64,000 nt of DNA from Azospirillum sp. CAG:239 (lineage in GTDB: Bacteria; Pseudomonadota; Alphaproteobacteria; RF32; CAG-239), in the NCBI GenBank assembly GCA_000436375.1, contig FR885511.1:62001-126000 (forward strand). The letters run 5' to 3'. Below are positions 22,391-31,580 of this stretch, piece by piece (the first letter of the stretch is position 1; the number at the start of each line of letters is the position of its first letter). The position numbers and the translations under genes are program-made. The notes beneath the pieces are model-generated. The model was not told the DNA's origin and did no database searches. It worked only from the letters and a program-made list of their open reading frames with translations.

Positions 22391-24676
22391 TTATTTGGAA
22401 CCGAAGCCGCCAAGCGTTTTCAGCAGGAAGGAAACGCTGAATTCGTAATTTCCTTCATATTCCGGATCGTTGGAATGGTAGCGGTGGATGTCGGTTATCA
22501 GTTTCAGACATTCGTCTTCATAAATTATTTCGGCACCGTGTTCGATGGAGCCGCCTTTGGGCGCCAAGTCCTGACGGTTGTAAATGGTCAGGCTCCAGTC
22601 GCGCGTCAGTTTGGCGGTCAGTGACGTATAGAGTTCTTTGCGTTCGCGGGCATCATAGGCATAAGCTGCCGAATCGTTTCTTTGCAGATAGATGTAAGAG
22701 ATGTAGCCGCGCAGCATACTGGGACCGAAAGACGTGCCCAGTTCACTGTAGTTAATGTCGAAGGTGTCTTTGTCCAGGCGGAAACGATAGGTTAAATCCA
22801 GATAATCGGCCGGTGCGGCGTAAATACGGCCGACGTAGTCGGTAAAGTTGCTGTCTTCGTCGATGCCCTGTGTAAAGCTTTCGTCTTTGTTGAATTTGTA
22901 ACTTTGGGCGATAAAGGCTGAAGTGCGGCCGAGAATGTTTCCATAGGAGCTCCAGTTGATGCCGTAGCTGATACGGCTGCCCGTGTCATTGCGGTCGTAA
23001 CCGGGATAACGGTCGAGGTCGAGGACGTTAGAATCGGAAAGTTCAATATCCTGACTGTCTTCGTTGGGAATTTTATCGGCTTTGTTGCCGCCGTTCGGCG
23101 CGGCGACGGCGACAATGACCGGTTCCAGAATCTGACGGGAGGTTTCGGTTGCGCGGACAAAGGGCAGGCGCCATTCCAAACCGACCTGCGGGAAAACGCG
23201 GGCAACGCCGCCGGTAAAGTTTTGGTCATCTTCGTTGGTATAATTGTCAACGTAGTAAAGGTCAGACTTTACCGAAGCGACCATGCGGTATTTTTCGCCG
23301 TAGGGGCTGGTGTAGGGCAGCACCCATGAATTTATCATTGATGCGCGCTGGGTGGAGACGTCGTCTTCGCGGTAAACGGAAGCAAAGTCGAGATTGGTTT
23401 TGGTGTAGGCGCCGTAAGTGCCGACATCGCTGATGTTTTCGTAAGAAATCAGCGGGGCGACGAAAGGTTTGTTGAGATTGCGGCGGTTAAACTCGTTTTT
23501 GTCCGCTTCGCGCAGATTGTAGCTGACCAGTTTGTAATAGTAAGCTTCGGCCGAAGCATAGTTGCGGTTGTCAAATCCCTGTAAGCGAATCCGCGAGGTC
23601 AACCAGGCATTGTCCTTATATGGGAGAGAGAGGTCTTTCAGATACAGGCTGTCGGAGGCGTAATTAATGTCTGTGTCGGCCAGCCAGAAGTCGTTGATTT
23701 CATAACGGGCTTTTAAAAACAGGTTGCCGCGGTTCTTGTCTTTGTCTTCGTCCGTGAGGAAGGAACCCTGCGCCTCAATGTCGCCCTTATAGAAATATTT
23801 GCGATATTTGCCGTTCCAGACGATGCCTTTGTCCGAGCTTAACATCGGTGCAAACAGCAAGTCTTCATGATCCGAAATGTTCCAAAAATAACGAGGCTGG
23901 AAGTAGCCGCCCAAATAAGAGGAGCTTCCGATTGTCGGGGCGATAAAACCGGAACGGCGTTTGACGGAAGGATCGGGGTGTGAGAGAAACGGTGTGTAGA
24001 AAACCGGCACGCCCTTGACTTCAATGAACGCGTCATTGTAGTAAACATCCTGATTTTTTGCGTCGTGCTTTACCTTTCGCGCCTTAATCTGCCAGAGCGG
24101 GTCTTTGCTGCGGCAGACGTCGCAGGGCGAGTAGACGACGTTTTCCATAACCTTGTTGTCGTTGGCCATTTTGCGGAATTTGCTGGCCGCGATGCGGGTT
24201 TCGTCTTTCATGATGATGCGGACGTCGGTCATGTGGCCTTTGGTCATTTTGTCGTCAAGTTCTACATAGTCGGAAAAAACGACGGTTCCGTCGGCCTGAA
24301 CAATGCTGACGTTGCCGACGGCCGTGACAATATCATCTTTCTGGTTGTAAATGACCTTGTCGGCCTTCAGCGTCTGGTCTTTACGGATAATATTGACGTC
24401 GCCGACGGCGGTAATGGTCTGCATGTCTTTATTGTCAATCATTTCGTCGGCACTGAAATAAATATCGTCGGTTTCTTTTTCAACCCCGGCGGCCGGCTGC
24501 GGTTTGGCGTCCATGAAAGAGGTAATGTTGTAGCTCGGTTCCAGTTCGGCATAGGGTTTGGCCTTACCTGGCTTTTTGCCGAAGGGATCAGGTTCAAACG
24601 CGGCGGCAGAAACAGCCGAAGCGACCCAAAGAGCCGTTGCCGTCCAAAGGATTTTTTTGCCGAAAACTTTATTCAT
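22391..24676 (-). CDS. lptD: LPS-assembly outer-membrane protein LptD
   Basis: Outer-membrane beta-barrel that inserts lipopolysaccharide into the outer leaflet together with LptE. The 761-residue product has a signal peptide ending near SAAAF, an N-terminal LptA/OstA-like periplasmic domain (about 65-190, with repeated DIYFSADEM, TAVGDVNI and VTAVGNVSIVQ strands) and the LptD barrel with the PVFYTPFLSHPDPSVKRRSG segment (about 214-235). Two cysteines in PCDVC lie near residues 182-187. It overlaps lptF by 8 nt. The presence of this gene supports an LPS-containing outer membrane. Confidence 0.93.
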   Translation of the reverse strand: MNKVFGKKILWTATALWVASAVSAAAFEPDPFGKKPGKAKPYAELEPSYNITSFMDAKPQPAAGVEKETDDIYFSADEMIDNKDMQTITAVGDVNIIRKDQTLKADKVIYNQKDDIVTAVGNVSIVQADGTVVFSDYVELDDKMTKGHMTDVRIIMKDETRIAASKFRKMANDNKVMENVVYSPCDVCRSKDPLWQIKARKVKHDAKNQDVYYNDAFIEVKGVPVFYTPFLSHPDPSVKRRSGFIAPTIGSSSYLGGYFQPRYFWNISDHEDLLFAPMLSSDKGIVWNGKYRKYFYKGDIEAQGSFLTDEDKDKNRGNLFLKARYEINDFWLADTDINYASDSLYLKDLSLPYKDNAWLTSRIRLQGFDNRNYASAEAYYYKLVSYNLREADKNEFNRRNLNKPFVAPLISYENISDVGTYGAYTKTNLDFASVYREDDVSTQRASMINSWVLPYTSPYGEKYRMVASVKSDLYYVDNYTNEDDQNFTGGVARVFPQVGLEWRLPFVRATETSRQILEPVIVAVAAPNGGNKADKIPNEDSQDIELSDSNVLDLDRYPGYDRNDTGSRISYGINWSSYGNILGRTSAFIAQSYKFNKDESFTQGIDEDSNFTDYVGRIYAAPADYLDLTYRFRLDKDTFDINYSELGTSFGPSMLRGYISYIYLQRNDSAAYAYDARERKELYTSLTAKLTRDWSLTIYNRQDLAPKGGSIEHGAEIIYEDECLKLITDIHRYHSNDPEYEGNYEFSVSFLLKTLGGFGSK

Positions 24677-25796
24677 CCGTACTTTCCCTGAGTTTTTTCT
24701 TCCGCGTAAAGAAAGCCGGATTATAGAACAATAAGAGATAAATGCAAGTCATCAGCGGAACCAGAAAATTTGCGTACAAAAGCGGCAGAAAATAAAGATT
24801 TTTGGTCGAAAGGTTGGTAAAGGCCAGATCGCCCGCCTGGATAAGAACCATAATAAAGATAGATACGGAAATGATTTTGGTTTGGCCGCGGCGGTTAAAG
24901 TTGCCGACCAGCAACCCGGTGCAGGCCAGCAGTGCAAAGGCCAGGTTGTACAAAGGCGTCAACAGGCGTTTGTTGCCTTCGGTAATGTAACGGTTTGCCT
25001 CGGCAGGAGTCAGGCTTGGATCGCTGCGGGCGTTGAAAAGTTCCATCAGCGTTTTTTCGCGGACACCCTCTTCCTTTTCCTTTTTGGGGCCGGTCGTGCC
25101 AAAATCGACCGAATAACGGTCGAAGGCCAATGACGAGAACTGCGAACTGTTCCGGTTAATTTCCTGTCGTACGCCGTTGACGAGGATAATCCGCGGGCCT
25201 TTGTCGGTATAAACAATGCGTCCGCGCTCGGCAGACAGCGTCGTTTTGGTTTTCGGGTTGCGCTCGTCGTTGACGAGAATGCCGGTCAGAGAGCCGTCTT
25301 TTTCGTGCGTGGTAACGAAAACGGTCAGATTGAACTGCAAAGTGGTAAATTCGCCTTCCCGGAACATCAGATGCGAAACGTCATTTTTGACTTTCCACTC
25401 CAATTCGTTAAAAGCCTTTTCGGCCTGCGGGATGCCGATATTGTTGACATACAGTCCGAAGACGGAAAGGGCGATACCCATGAACAGCGCGGGTTTGGCG
25501 TTTTGCCAGGGACTGATGCCGGCGGATTTCATTACAACCAGTTCGCGGTCGGAAAGCATGCGGTTGTAAACGAAAAGGACGGCGACGAACAAGGCTATCG
25601 GCGACAGAATGATATACAGTCTCGGCATCAAGAGCGACGTCATTTCGATAAACAGGCTGAGCGGCAGCCCTTTGTTGGTAATCAGTTCGACAAAGCGCAG
25701 CGACTGGGTAAGCCAAAGGATGGACAGCAGCGAAAAAGTTACCAGCAGGAAGCCGACAAAAATCTGTTTGGCGATGTAGACGTTTAATTTTTTCAT
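24669..25796 (-). CDS. lptF: LPS export permease, LptF/LptG family
   Basis: Inner-membrane permease of the LptB2FG LPS extractor. The 375-residue protein has three N-terminal and three C-terminal helices around a periplasmic domain. The stretch ILSPIALFVAVLFVYNRMLSDRELVVMKSAGISP (about 60-93, shown here by its ends ILSPIALF and MKSAGISP) fits LptF rather than LptG. Only one permease gene is in this cluster, while most relatives carry lptF and lptG in tandem; the partner must be elsewhere or lost. It is the first gene of lptF-lptD-surA-rsmA. Confidence 0.82.
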   Translation of the reverse strand: MKKLNVYIAKQIFVGFLLVTFSLLSILWLTQSLRFVELITNKGLPLSLFIEMTSLLMPRLYIILSPIALFVAVLFVYNRMLSDRELVVMKSAGISPWQNAKPALFMGIALSVFGLYVNNIGIPQAEKAFNELEWKVKNDVSHLMFREGEFTTLQFNLTVFVTTHEKDGSLTGILVNDERNPKTKTTLSAERGRIVYTDKGPRIILVNGVRQEINRNSSQFSSLAFDRYSVDFGTTGPKKEKEEGVREKTLMELFNARSDPSLTPAEANRYITEGNKRLLTPLYNLAFALLACTGLLVGNFNRRGQTKIISVSIFIMVLIQAGDLAFTNLSTKNLYFLPLLYANFLVPLMTCIYLLLFYNPAFFTRKKKLRESTDE

Positions 25797-25947
25797 ATCA
25801 TCAGAGTTTTATTTGTACAAATCGTTATGGATTATAACCAAAATATCTTATAAAAAAACTAATATTTTTAAAAATTTGCAGATTTTATTTTGCCGTGCGC
25901 AGAATCGGTGTTATAATAGACAAAAAATAACCGGGCGGAGACAGCCG

Positions 25948-27369
25948 ATGGCTCAGGACAAAGAAGAAAAAAAGACCGAGGATGAGACGTACAAGGCGGA
26001 AGCCTTGCATCGTCTGGAGTTGGCCAAGGCTGACGAAAAGCGGATCAGGGAAGAAATCGAGGCCCTGAAAAAGGAAATCGAGAAAGCCAAAGAAGCCAAG
26101 GAAGGTAAGGTTATCGACATTCAATGGGCGGAAGAGGAGCTGGCCGACTGCCGCCTGCTGGAAGAGATTGCCGGACGAAAAAAGGAACGTCTGGAAAAAA
26201 TCATCAGTTCCGACAGCCGCGAAGAACTGCCTGACTTAATCGGTTTCAGTCCGAAACAAAGGGTTTATGCCGATAAGGACGGAGAGAGCGGCAGCGACGG
26301 AAAAAAAGAAGACAAGGGCAAAAAGGAAGAAAAAACGCCGGAAGAAAAAGCCCGGCTGCGCCCGTCTCCGGAAGCCGCGGCAGCGGCAATGACGGCGGCC
26401 GGCGTGGCTTCGGCTCTCAAACGCAGCGAAAACACCAAATTGAAAGAAGTGGCGCGCGGGGTCAGCGCAGTTTCGGCCATTCAGGCGGAAAGGAGCAGCC
26501 GAGCGCAGATTAACGGGCGCGACAAAGGTTTGCGGCTGGCCGGAACCGGTTTGAGCCGCGCGGCGGAAAAGAGGCTGATGAAAGAAGAGCGCCGACAGGA
26601 ACGCGCGTTTAAAAAACTTCAGAAAGATAACGAGAAAGGCGTCACGGCTGTCCGTACGGAAAGCCGGTTTGTGACCAAAGACGGCGAAAAAGCCGATAAA
26701 AATAAAAGCATGCCGCCAAAAACCGCCGGCGAAGACAAGAAGAAGTCCGACGAGCTGCGCCGTGCCGAACTGGAGCGGAAAATTGAAAAACTGCGCGAGA
26801 AACTTGAAACCTTGCAACGCCGAAGAATACGGCAGGCTGGAAAGGTTGCGGACGGCAGCGCCAACGAAGTCAGATTCAGCGCCGAAGAAGCAAAGGCATT
26901 GCCGAGCGTAAAAGCCGGCCGGGCAATGGAGGAGGCTTATAAGGCCAAAGAACTTCCGGCGGCGGAAAAAGGCGGCGCGGTTAACGAGGCAAGCCTGACA
27001 AAAATGGAACATACGGCGGCAAAGGCCGAAGAAAATCTTAAAACGGCGACGCTGGTTCCGGATTATGCCACGCCGGAATTTAAACGGAAAGCTGCCGAGC
27101 AGGGGATTGATCCGAACAAAGGAAAAAGCAGGGAGGAAAAGAAAACCGACCGGCAGAAACTTCTGGCTCTGAGCGGCCGGCCGGGAACGGGCGAGGCCTT
27201 TCGGAACGAAGAAAAACCGGCGACGGAAGATCGTCAGGGCGAAAGACCGGAACTGCGAATCGATCCGGAAAAAAGCCGGGCGGCGTCCGCGGAGAAAAGC
27301 GGCAAGGAAATCAATATGCAGCAGTATCGTCTGACCAAAGAGCTGCAGGGAGGCCGGCAGGCCGGCTGA
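25948..27369 (+). CDS. Charged coiled-coil protein of unknown function
   Basis: A 473-residue protein composed mostly of Glu, Lys, Ala and Arg, without signal peptide or membrane segment. Heptad-like segments occur at about 10-75 (LELAKADEKRIREEIEALKK) and again near 275-305 (ELRRAELERKIEKLREKLE). The rest is low complexity and probably disordered. The ATG at 25948 follows GGGCGGAG; the frame is open upstream without coding character. I recognise no family. It stands alone between lptF (divergent) and the hydrogenase operon and has its own terminator. It may be a structural or scaffold protein; that is only a guess. Confidence 0.6.
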   Translation: MAQDKEEKKTEDETYKAEALHRLELAKADEKRIREEIEALKKEIEKAKEAKEGKVIDIQWAEEELADCRLLEEIAGRKKERLEKIISSDSREELPDLIGFSPKQRVYADKDGESGSDGKKEDKGKKEEKTPEEKARLRPSPEAAAAAMTAAGVASALKRSENTKLKEVARGVSAVSAIQAERSSRAQINGRDKGLRLAGTGLSRAAEKRLMKEERRQERAFKKLQKDNEKGVTAVRTESRFVTKDGEKADKNKSMPPKTAGEDKKKSDELRRAELERKIEKLREKLETLQRRRIRQAGKVADGSANEVRFSAEEAKALPSVKAGRAMEEAYKAKELPAAEKGGAVNEASLTKMEHTAAKAEENLKTATLVPDYATPEFKRKAAEQGIDPNKGKSREEKKTDRQKLLALSGRPGTGEAFRNEEKPATEDRQGERPELRIDPEKSRAASAEKSGKEINMQQYRLTKELQGGRQAG

Positions 27370-27389
27370 TTTATGTCAAAAGGCGCATC

Positions 27390-27416
27390 AGGAGGGCGGA
27401 AGGCTCTCCTTTTTTA
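27390..27416 (+). terminator. Terminator after coiled-coil gene
   Basis: AGGAGGGC (27390-27397) pairs with GCTCTCCT plus one flanking G (27403-27410, one G-T pair) and is followed by six T. Confidence 0.7.
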
Positions 27417-27573
27417 TTAAATCTTTCAATTTACATACGTTTTTTTCCGATAAGTCTTTTTTGTGCTTGAATAAGGTTTTGTTTACGAATAGTCTGATAG
27501 CATAACGTTATTGTCCGGAAAAGCTGACAAGCGGCGTTTGCGGACTGAACTCAATCTTTCGAAAGGTAAAATT

Positions 27574-28053
27574 ATGACCGACGCTTCAGCTGCCTCGCAG
27601 GTTGCCGCCAAATGGCGCAAAAAAAGAGGGTCTCTGATTATGGCCCTGCACGAAATTCAGAGTGTGAAGGGTTATGTGCCTTGGGAAGACGCCGTTGACA
27701 TTGCCAACGGAATGGGAATTCCCCTGGCGCGGATTTATGAAGTTCTGACCTTCTACAATTTTTTCAAGTTAGATGCCCCCGGCAAAGCGGTTATCTCAGT
27801 TTGTACTGGAACCGCTTGTTATTTAAAAGGCAACGACAAAGTGTTGGAAGAGTTTAAAAAGGAACTCGGAATCAACGAGGGCGAAAGCACTGCCGACCGG
27901 ATGTTCCATCTGCAGGTGGTTCGCTGCGTGGGCTGCTGCGGCCTGGCTCCGGTCTGCGTGGTCAACGGCAAAACCTACGGCCGCGTTTCTCCCAACGACG
28001 TCAGAAACATTCTTGACGAATGGCGCACCAAATTAGCCGATGATAAGGAGTAA
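27574..28053 (+). CDS. hydC: NuoE-like [2Fe-2S] subunit of NADH-linked hydrogenase (HydC)
   Basis: Small electron-transfer subunit of a multimeric [FeFe] hydrogenase, homologous to NuoE and HndA. The thioredoxin-like fold binds a [2Fe-2S] cluster through Cys77, Cys82, Cys118 and Cys122, visible in VCTGTAC and RCVGCCGLAP. The 159-residue length is usual. The ATG at 27574 follows GAAAGG; the open frame upstream is ignored. It is first in a three-gene operon with hydB (5 nt downstream) and hydA. In this context it is a hydrogenase subunit and not part of respiratory complex I, no other nuo gene being present. Confidence 0.85.
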   Translation: MTDASAASQVAAKWRKKRGSLIMALHEIQSVKGYVPWEDAVDIANGMGIPLARIYEVLTFYNFFKLDAPGKAVISVCTGTACYLKGNDKVLEEFKKELGINEGESTADRMFHLQVVRCVGCCGLAPVCVVNGKTYGRVSPNDVRNILDEWRTKLADDKE

Positions 28054-28058
28054 GGACG

Positions 28059-29738
28059 ATGGCCGATATCGATATTGACAAAAGATTTGACATCCATGAG
28101 ATTGCCAAGAACAAAAACGCCGATTTGGATCGTTTTCGCTGTACGATTTACTGTTGTCATTCCACCGGCTGCAAGTCTTCGGGCAGCGACGACATCATTT
28201 CCCTGTTGCAGGACGCGATTGAAGAGTATGACCTGAAGGACAAGGTTCGCATCGTGGCGGCCGGCTGTATGGGATTATGCGCCCAGGGGCCACTGATGCG
28301 CGTGGAAATCAAAGGTCAGAAAGACGTTCTTTACAAACGTCTGGAACCGCTGATTGCCCGTCTGGTCGTTGCGGAGCACGTGGTGCCGGCGCTGAAACTG
28401 GAAGACGGCGAAACTTTCGAGATACCGGAATTTTTGCAGCAGCATGTTCTGTCGCTGGATTTGCCTTTCTTTACGAAGCAGGAAAAAGTTGTGTTGAAAC
28501 TGGCCGGACACATGGATCCGGAAGACATTCACGAATATATTGCCCACGGCGGTTATCTGGCGCTGGAAAAAGTGCTGAAAACCATGACGCCGGCGCAGGT
28601 TGTGGACGAGATTAAAAAATCCGGCCTGCGGGGTCGCGGCGGCGGCGGTTTTTCAACTGGCATGAAATGGGAACTGGCGGCAAAAGTGCCGACGGTCGAC
28701 GAAAAGTTTATTATCTGCAACGGTGACGAGGGGGATCCGGGAGCCTATATGGACCGCAGTATTCTGGAAGCAAATCCGCACGCGGTTATCGAGGGTATGA
28801 TGATTGCCGCCTATGCCATCGGGGCGACGGAAGGCTGGTTTTATATCCGTGCTGAATATCCGCTGGCGGTCGAACGGTTGGAAAAAGCCATCAAGGCCTG
28901 CAAGAAAAACCGTTTGCTCGGCAATAACATCATGGGTACGGATTTCTGTTTTAACATTGACATTCGTCTTGGTGCCGGCGCTTTTGTCTGCGGCGAGGAA
29001 ACGGCACTGATTCATTCAATTGAAGGCAAGCGCGGCACGCCGCGTCCGCGGCCGCCGTATCCGACCGACAAGGGTCTGTGGGGCAAGCCGAGCTGCGTCA
29101 ACAACGTGGAAACGCTGGGCAATGTGGCGTCGATTATTCTGAAGGGCGCCGACTGGTTTGCTTCTTTCGGAACCGAAACCTCGAAAGGGACGAAAGTTTT
29201 TGCCCTGACCGGACAGGTCGAGCATTCCGGACTGATTGAAGTGCCGATGGGAACGACAATTAATGAAATCGTCAACGAAATCGGCGGCGGCGTGCCAAAC
29301 GGCAAAAAACTGAAAGCGGTACAGACCGGCGGTCCGTCCGGCGGCGTTATTCCGCTTGAATATCTGGATTTGCCGGTATGTTACGAAGAACTCAAAAAAG
29401 TCGGTTCGATTATGGGATCCGGCGGTATGATTGTTATTGACGACACGCAGGATATGGTAAGTCTGGCCAATTTCTATCTGGATTTTACGGTTGACGAATC
29501 CTGCGGCAAATGCGCGCCTTGTCGTATCGGCGGTAAGCAGATGCTTTTGCTGTTGGAGAAAATAAACAAAGGCAAGGGAACCAGAGCCGATATTGAGGAA
29601 CTGCGCAAAATTGCCCACGCAATGCAGAAAGCTTCGCTCTGCGGTTTGGGTCAGACGGCGCCGAACCCGGTTCTGTCTACCCTGAAGTTCTATGAGAACG
29701 AATATCTGGCCAAAGTTGAGCCGAATGAGAAGAAATAG
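28059..29738 (+). CDS. hydB: NuoF-like NADH-binding subunit of hydrogenase (HydB)
   Basis: FMN- and NADH-binding subunit of the hydrogenase complex. Domains in order: an N-terminal thioredoxin-like [2Fe-2S] region (cysteines near 32-38, about 69 and 73), the NuoF core with FMN loop GRGGGGFSTG (about 191-200) and NADH loop GDEGDPGAYMDRS (about 223-235), a SLBB region, and the C-terminal [4Fe-4S] site Cys482, Cys485, Cys488 and Cys528. At 559 residues it lacks the extra two-[4Fe-4S] ferredoxin domain that many bifurcating HydB/HndC proteins have. Whether the enzyme bifurcates with ferredoxin is therefore open. Confidence 0.88.
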   Translation: MADIDIDKRFDIHEIAKNKNADLDRFRCTIYCCHSTGCKSSGSDDIISLLQDAIEEYDLKDKVRIVAAGCMGLCAQGPLMRVEIKGQKDVLYKRLEPLIARLVVAEHVVPALKLEDGETFEIPEFLQQHVLSLDLPFFTKQEKVVLKLAGHMDPEDIHEYIAHGGYLALEKVLKTMTPAQVVDEIKKSGLRGRGGGGFSTGMKWELAAKVPTVDEKFIICNGDEGDPGAYMDRSILEANPHAVIEGMMIAAYAIGATEGWFYIRAEYPLAVERLEKAIKACKKNRLLGNNIMGTDFCFNIDIRLGAGAFVCGEETALIHSIEGKRGTPRPRPPYPTDKGLWGKPSCVNNVETLGNVASIILKGADWFASFGTETSKGTKVFALTGQVEHSGLIEVPMGTTINEIVNEIGGGVPNGKKLKAVQTGGPSGGVIPLEYLDLPVCYEELKKVGSIMGSGGMIVIDDTQDMVSLANFYLDFTVDESCGKCAPCRIGGKQMLLLLEKINKGKGTRADIEELRKIAHAMQKASLCGLGQTAPNPVLSTLKFYENEYLAKVEPNEKK

Positions 29739-29750
29739 AGGAGACTGACA

Positions 29751-31520
29751 ATGGTAAAATTGAAAATTGACAATTATGACGTCGAAGTTCCTGCCGGTAC
29801 CTCTATTTTGGACGCGGCGCGGACGGTGCAGATTGAAATTCCGACTTTGTGCAAACATCCCGACGTTGATCCGAGCGCCGGCTGCGGCATGTGTATCGTG
29901 CGGGTCAACGGCAGGGTTATGCGTTCCTGTTGTACGCCGGTCGGCGAAGGTATGGAGGTCATAACTTCCGATCCGGAACTGGTTGACGTTCGCAAGACGG
30001 TTTTGAAACTGATTTTGAGCAATCATCCGAACGAATGTCTGACCTGTATCCGTTCCGGACACTGCGAGTTGCAGGATATGGCCAATACGTTCGGTATTCG
30101 CGACAGCAAGCTGCCGAGCCTGAACAAAAAGTATGACATTGACGACTCAACCAAGGCGATTGTGCTGGACGCGTCCAAGTGCATTGTCTGCGGCCGTTGC
30201 GTCGAGGTCTGCCAGAATCAGCAAAACGTTTGGGCTCTGAGCTATCTGAACCGCGGTTTGGCCACCCGGATTACCGCCGCAGGCGGCATTAATCTGGCGG
30301 ACAGCCCCTGCATCAAATGCGGCCAGTGTTCGGCGCATTGTCCGACCGGCGCGATTGTCGAATATGACGAAACCGAAAAAGTATGGAACATGCTCAATGA
30401 CAAAGACCTGTATACCATTGTACAGATTGCGCCTGCGGTTCGCGTGGCCATCGGCGAAGAGTTCGGTTACGATTTCGGCGAGAATCTGACCGGCAAAACC
30501 TATGCCGCTCTGCGCCGCATGGGTTTCAAAAAGGTTTTTGACACCAATTTCGGCGCCGACCTGACGATTATTGAAGAAGCTTCCGAGTTTGTCGAACGCT
30601 TTACAAAGCGTCCGGAAAGCCTGCCGATGTTTACGTCCTGCTGTCCGGCCTGGGTTGATTTGCTGGAAAAATATCATCATGACATGATTCCGCATTTTTC
30701 AACCTGTAAATCGCCTCAGTCGATGGTTGGCGCGATGGCCAAAACCTATTATGCCGAGAAGATGGGTATTGATCCGGCCAAAATCCGCGTGGTTTCGGTT
30801 ATGCCCTGCACAGCCAAAAAGTGGGAAATCGTCCGCAGCGAAGATATGCGCAGTTCCGGTTTTCAGGACGTCGACGTATCGATTACGACCCGCGAACTGG
30901 CCAGAATGATTAAACAGGCCGGCATTGACTTTCGCAAGCTGCATGACGAAGAAGCGGACAGTCCGTTGGGTGAATATTCCGGTGCGGCAACGATTTTCGG
31001 CGCTACCGGCGGCGTTATGACTGCGGCGCTGCGCACGGCTTATTTCTATATTACCGGCGAAGAGCTCGGAAATCTGGACTTTAAGGAAATCGACGGTCTG
31101 GAAGGCATTAAAGCGTGCGAAGTCGACATTAAAGGAACCAAGGTTCGAATTGCGGTGGCACACGGCATCGGCAACGTTGAACAGGTTTTGGACAAGGTTC
31201 GCGCCGCCAGGGAAAACGGCGAGGAAATGCCTTATCACTTTATTGAGGTTATGGCCTGCCGCGGCGGCTGCATTGCCGGCGGCGGACAACCCCGGGTCAT
31301 GATGCCGGACCAGCCGAAACCGCGCGGCATTACCGACGATATTCGCAAAAAGCGCGCCAAAGGTTTGTTTGATGAGGATTTGAATGCCAAAAACCGGCTT
31401 TCGCATCATAACGAATCCATTAAAACACTGTATGCCGAGTATCTCGGCAAGGCCGGTTCGGAAAAGGCGCATGAGCTGCTGCATACGCATTATGTTCCGC
31501 GCGGGCTGTATAAAAAATAG
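29751..31520 (+). CDS. hydA: [FeFe] hydrogenase catalytic subunit
   Basis: Catalytic subunit producing or oxidising H2, group A [FeFe] type. N-terminal ferredoxin-like [2Fe-2S] domain (Cys34, the CGMC pair and a further Cys), the HxxxC-type [4Fe-4S] site (CIRSGHCELQD), two [4Fe-4S] clusters (CIVCGRCVEVC, CIKCGQCSAHC) and then the H-cluster domain. Its three signatures are complete: TSCCPAW (Cys297, Cys298), MPCTAKKWE (Cys353) and ACRGGC (Cys503, Cys507). C-terminal small-subunit segment is fused. The maturases HydE, HydF and HydG are not in the window but are required. The enzyme implies fermentative NADH reoxidation with H2 release. Confidence 0.95.
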   Translation: MVKLKIDNYDVEVPAGTSILDAARTVQIEIPTLCKHPDVDPSAGCGMCIVRVNGRVMRSCCTPVGEGMEVITSDPELVDVRKTVLKLILSNHPNECLTCIRSGHCELQDMANTFGIRDSKLPSLNKKYDIDDSTKAIVLDASKCIVCGRCVEVCQNQQNVWALSYLNRGLATRITAAGGINLADSPCIKCGQCSAHCPTGAIVEYDETEKVWNMLNDKDLYTIVQIAPAVRVAIGEEFGYDFGENLTGKTYAALRRMGFKKVFDTNFGADLTIIEEASEFVERFTKRPESLPMFTSCCPAWVDLLEKYHHDMIPHFSTCKSPQSMVGAMAKTYYAEKMGIDPAKIRVVSVMPCTAKKWEIVRSEDMRSSGFQDVDVSITTRELARMIKQAGIDFRKLHDEEADSPLGEYSGAATIFGATGGVMTAALRTAYFYITGEELGNLDFKEIDGLEGIKACEVDIKGTKVRIAVAHGIGNVEQVLDKVRAARENGEEMPYHFIEVMACRGGCIAGGGQPRVMMPDQPKPRGITDDIRKKRAKGLFDEDLNAKNRLSHHNESIKTLYAEYLGKAGSEKAHELLHTHYVPRGLYKK

Positions 31521-31545
31521 CGGTTTGGCGAAGAAAACGACATGT

Positions 31546-31576
31546 AAAAAACCTCCGAGGTTATCGGAGGTTTTTT
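31546..31576. terminator. Bidirectional terminator between hydA and HTH B
   Basis: CCTCCGA (31552-31558) pairs with TCGGAGG (31564-31570), with six A before and six T after. It can stop both convergent transcripts. Confidence 0.88.
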
Positions 31577-31580
31577 GTGT

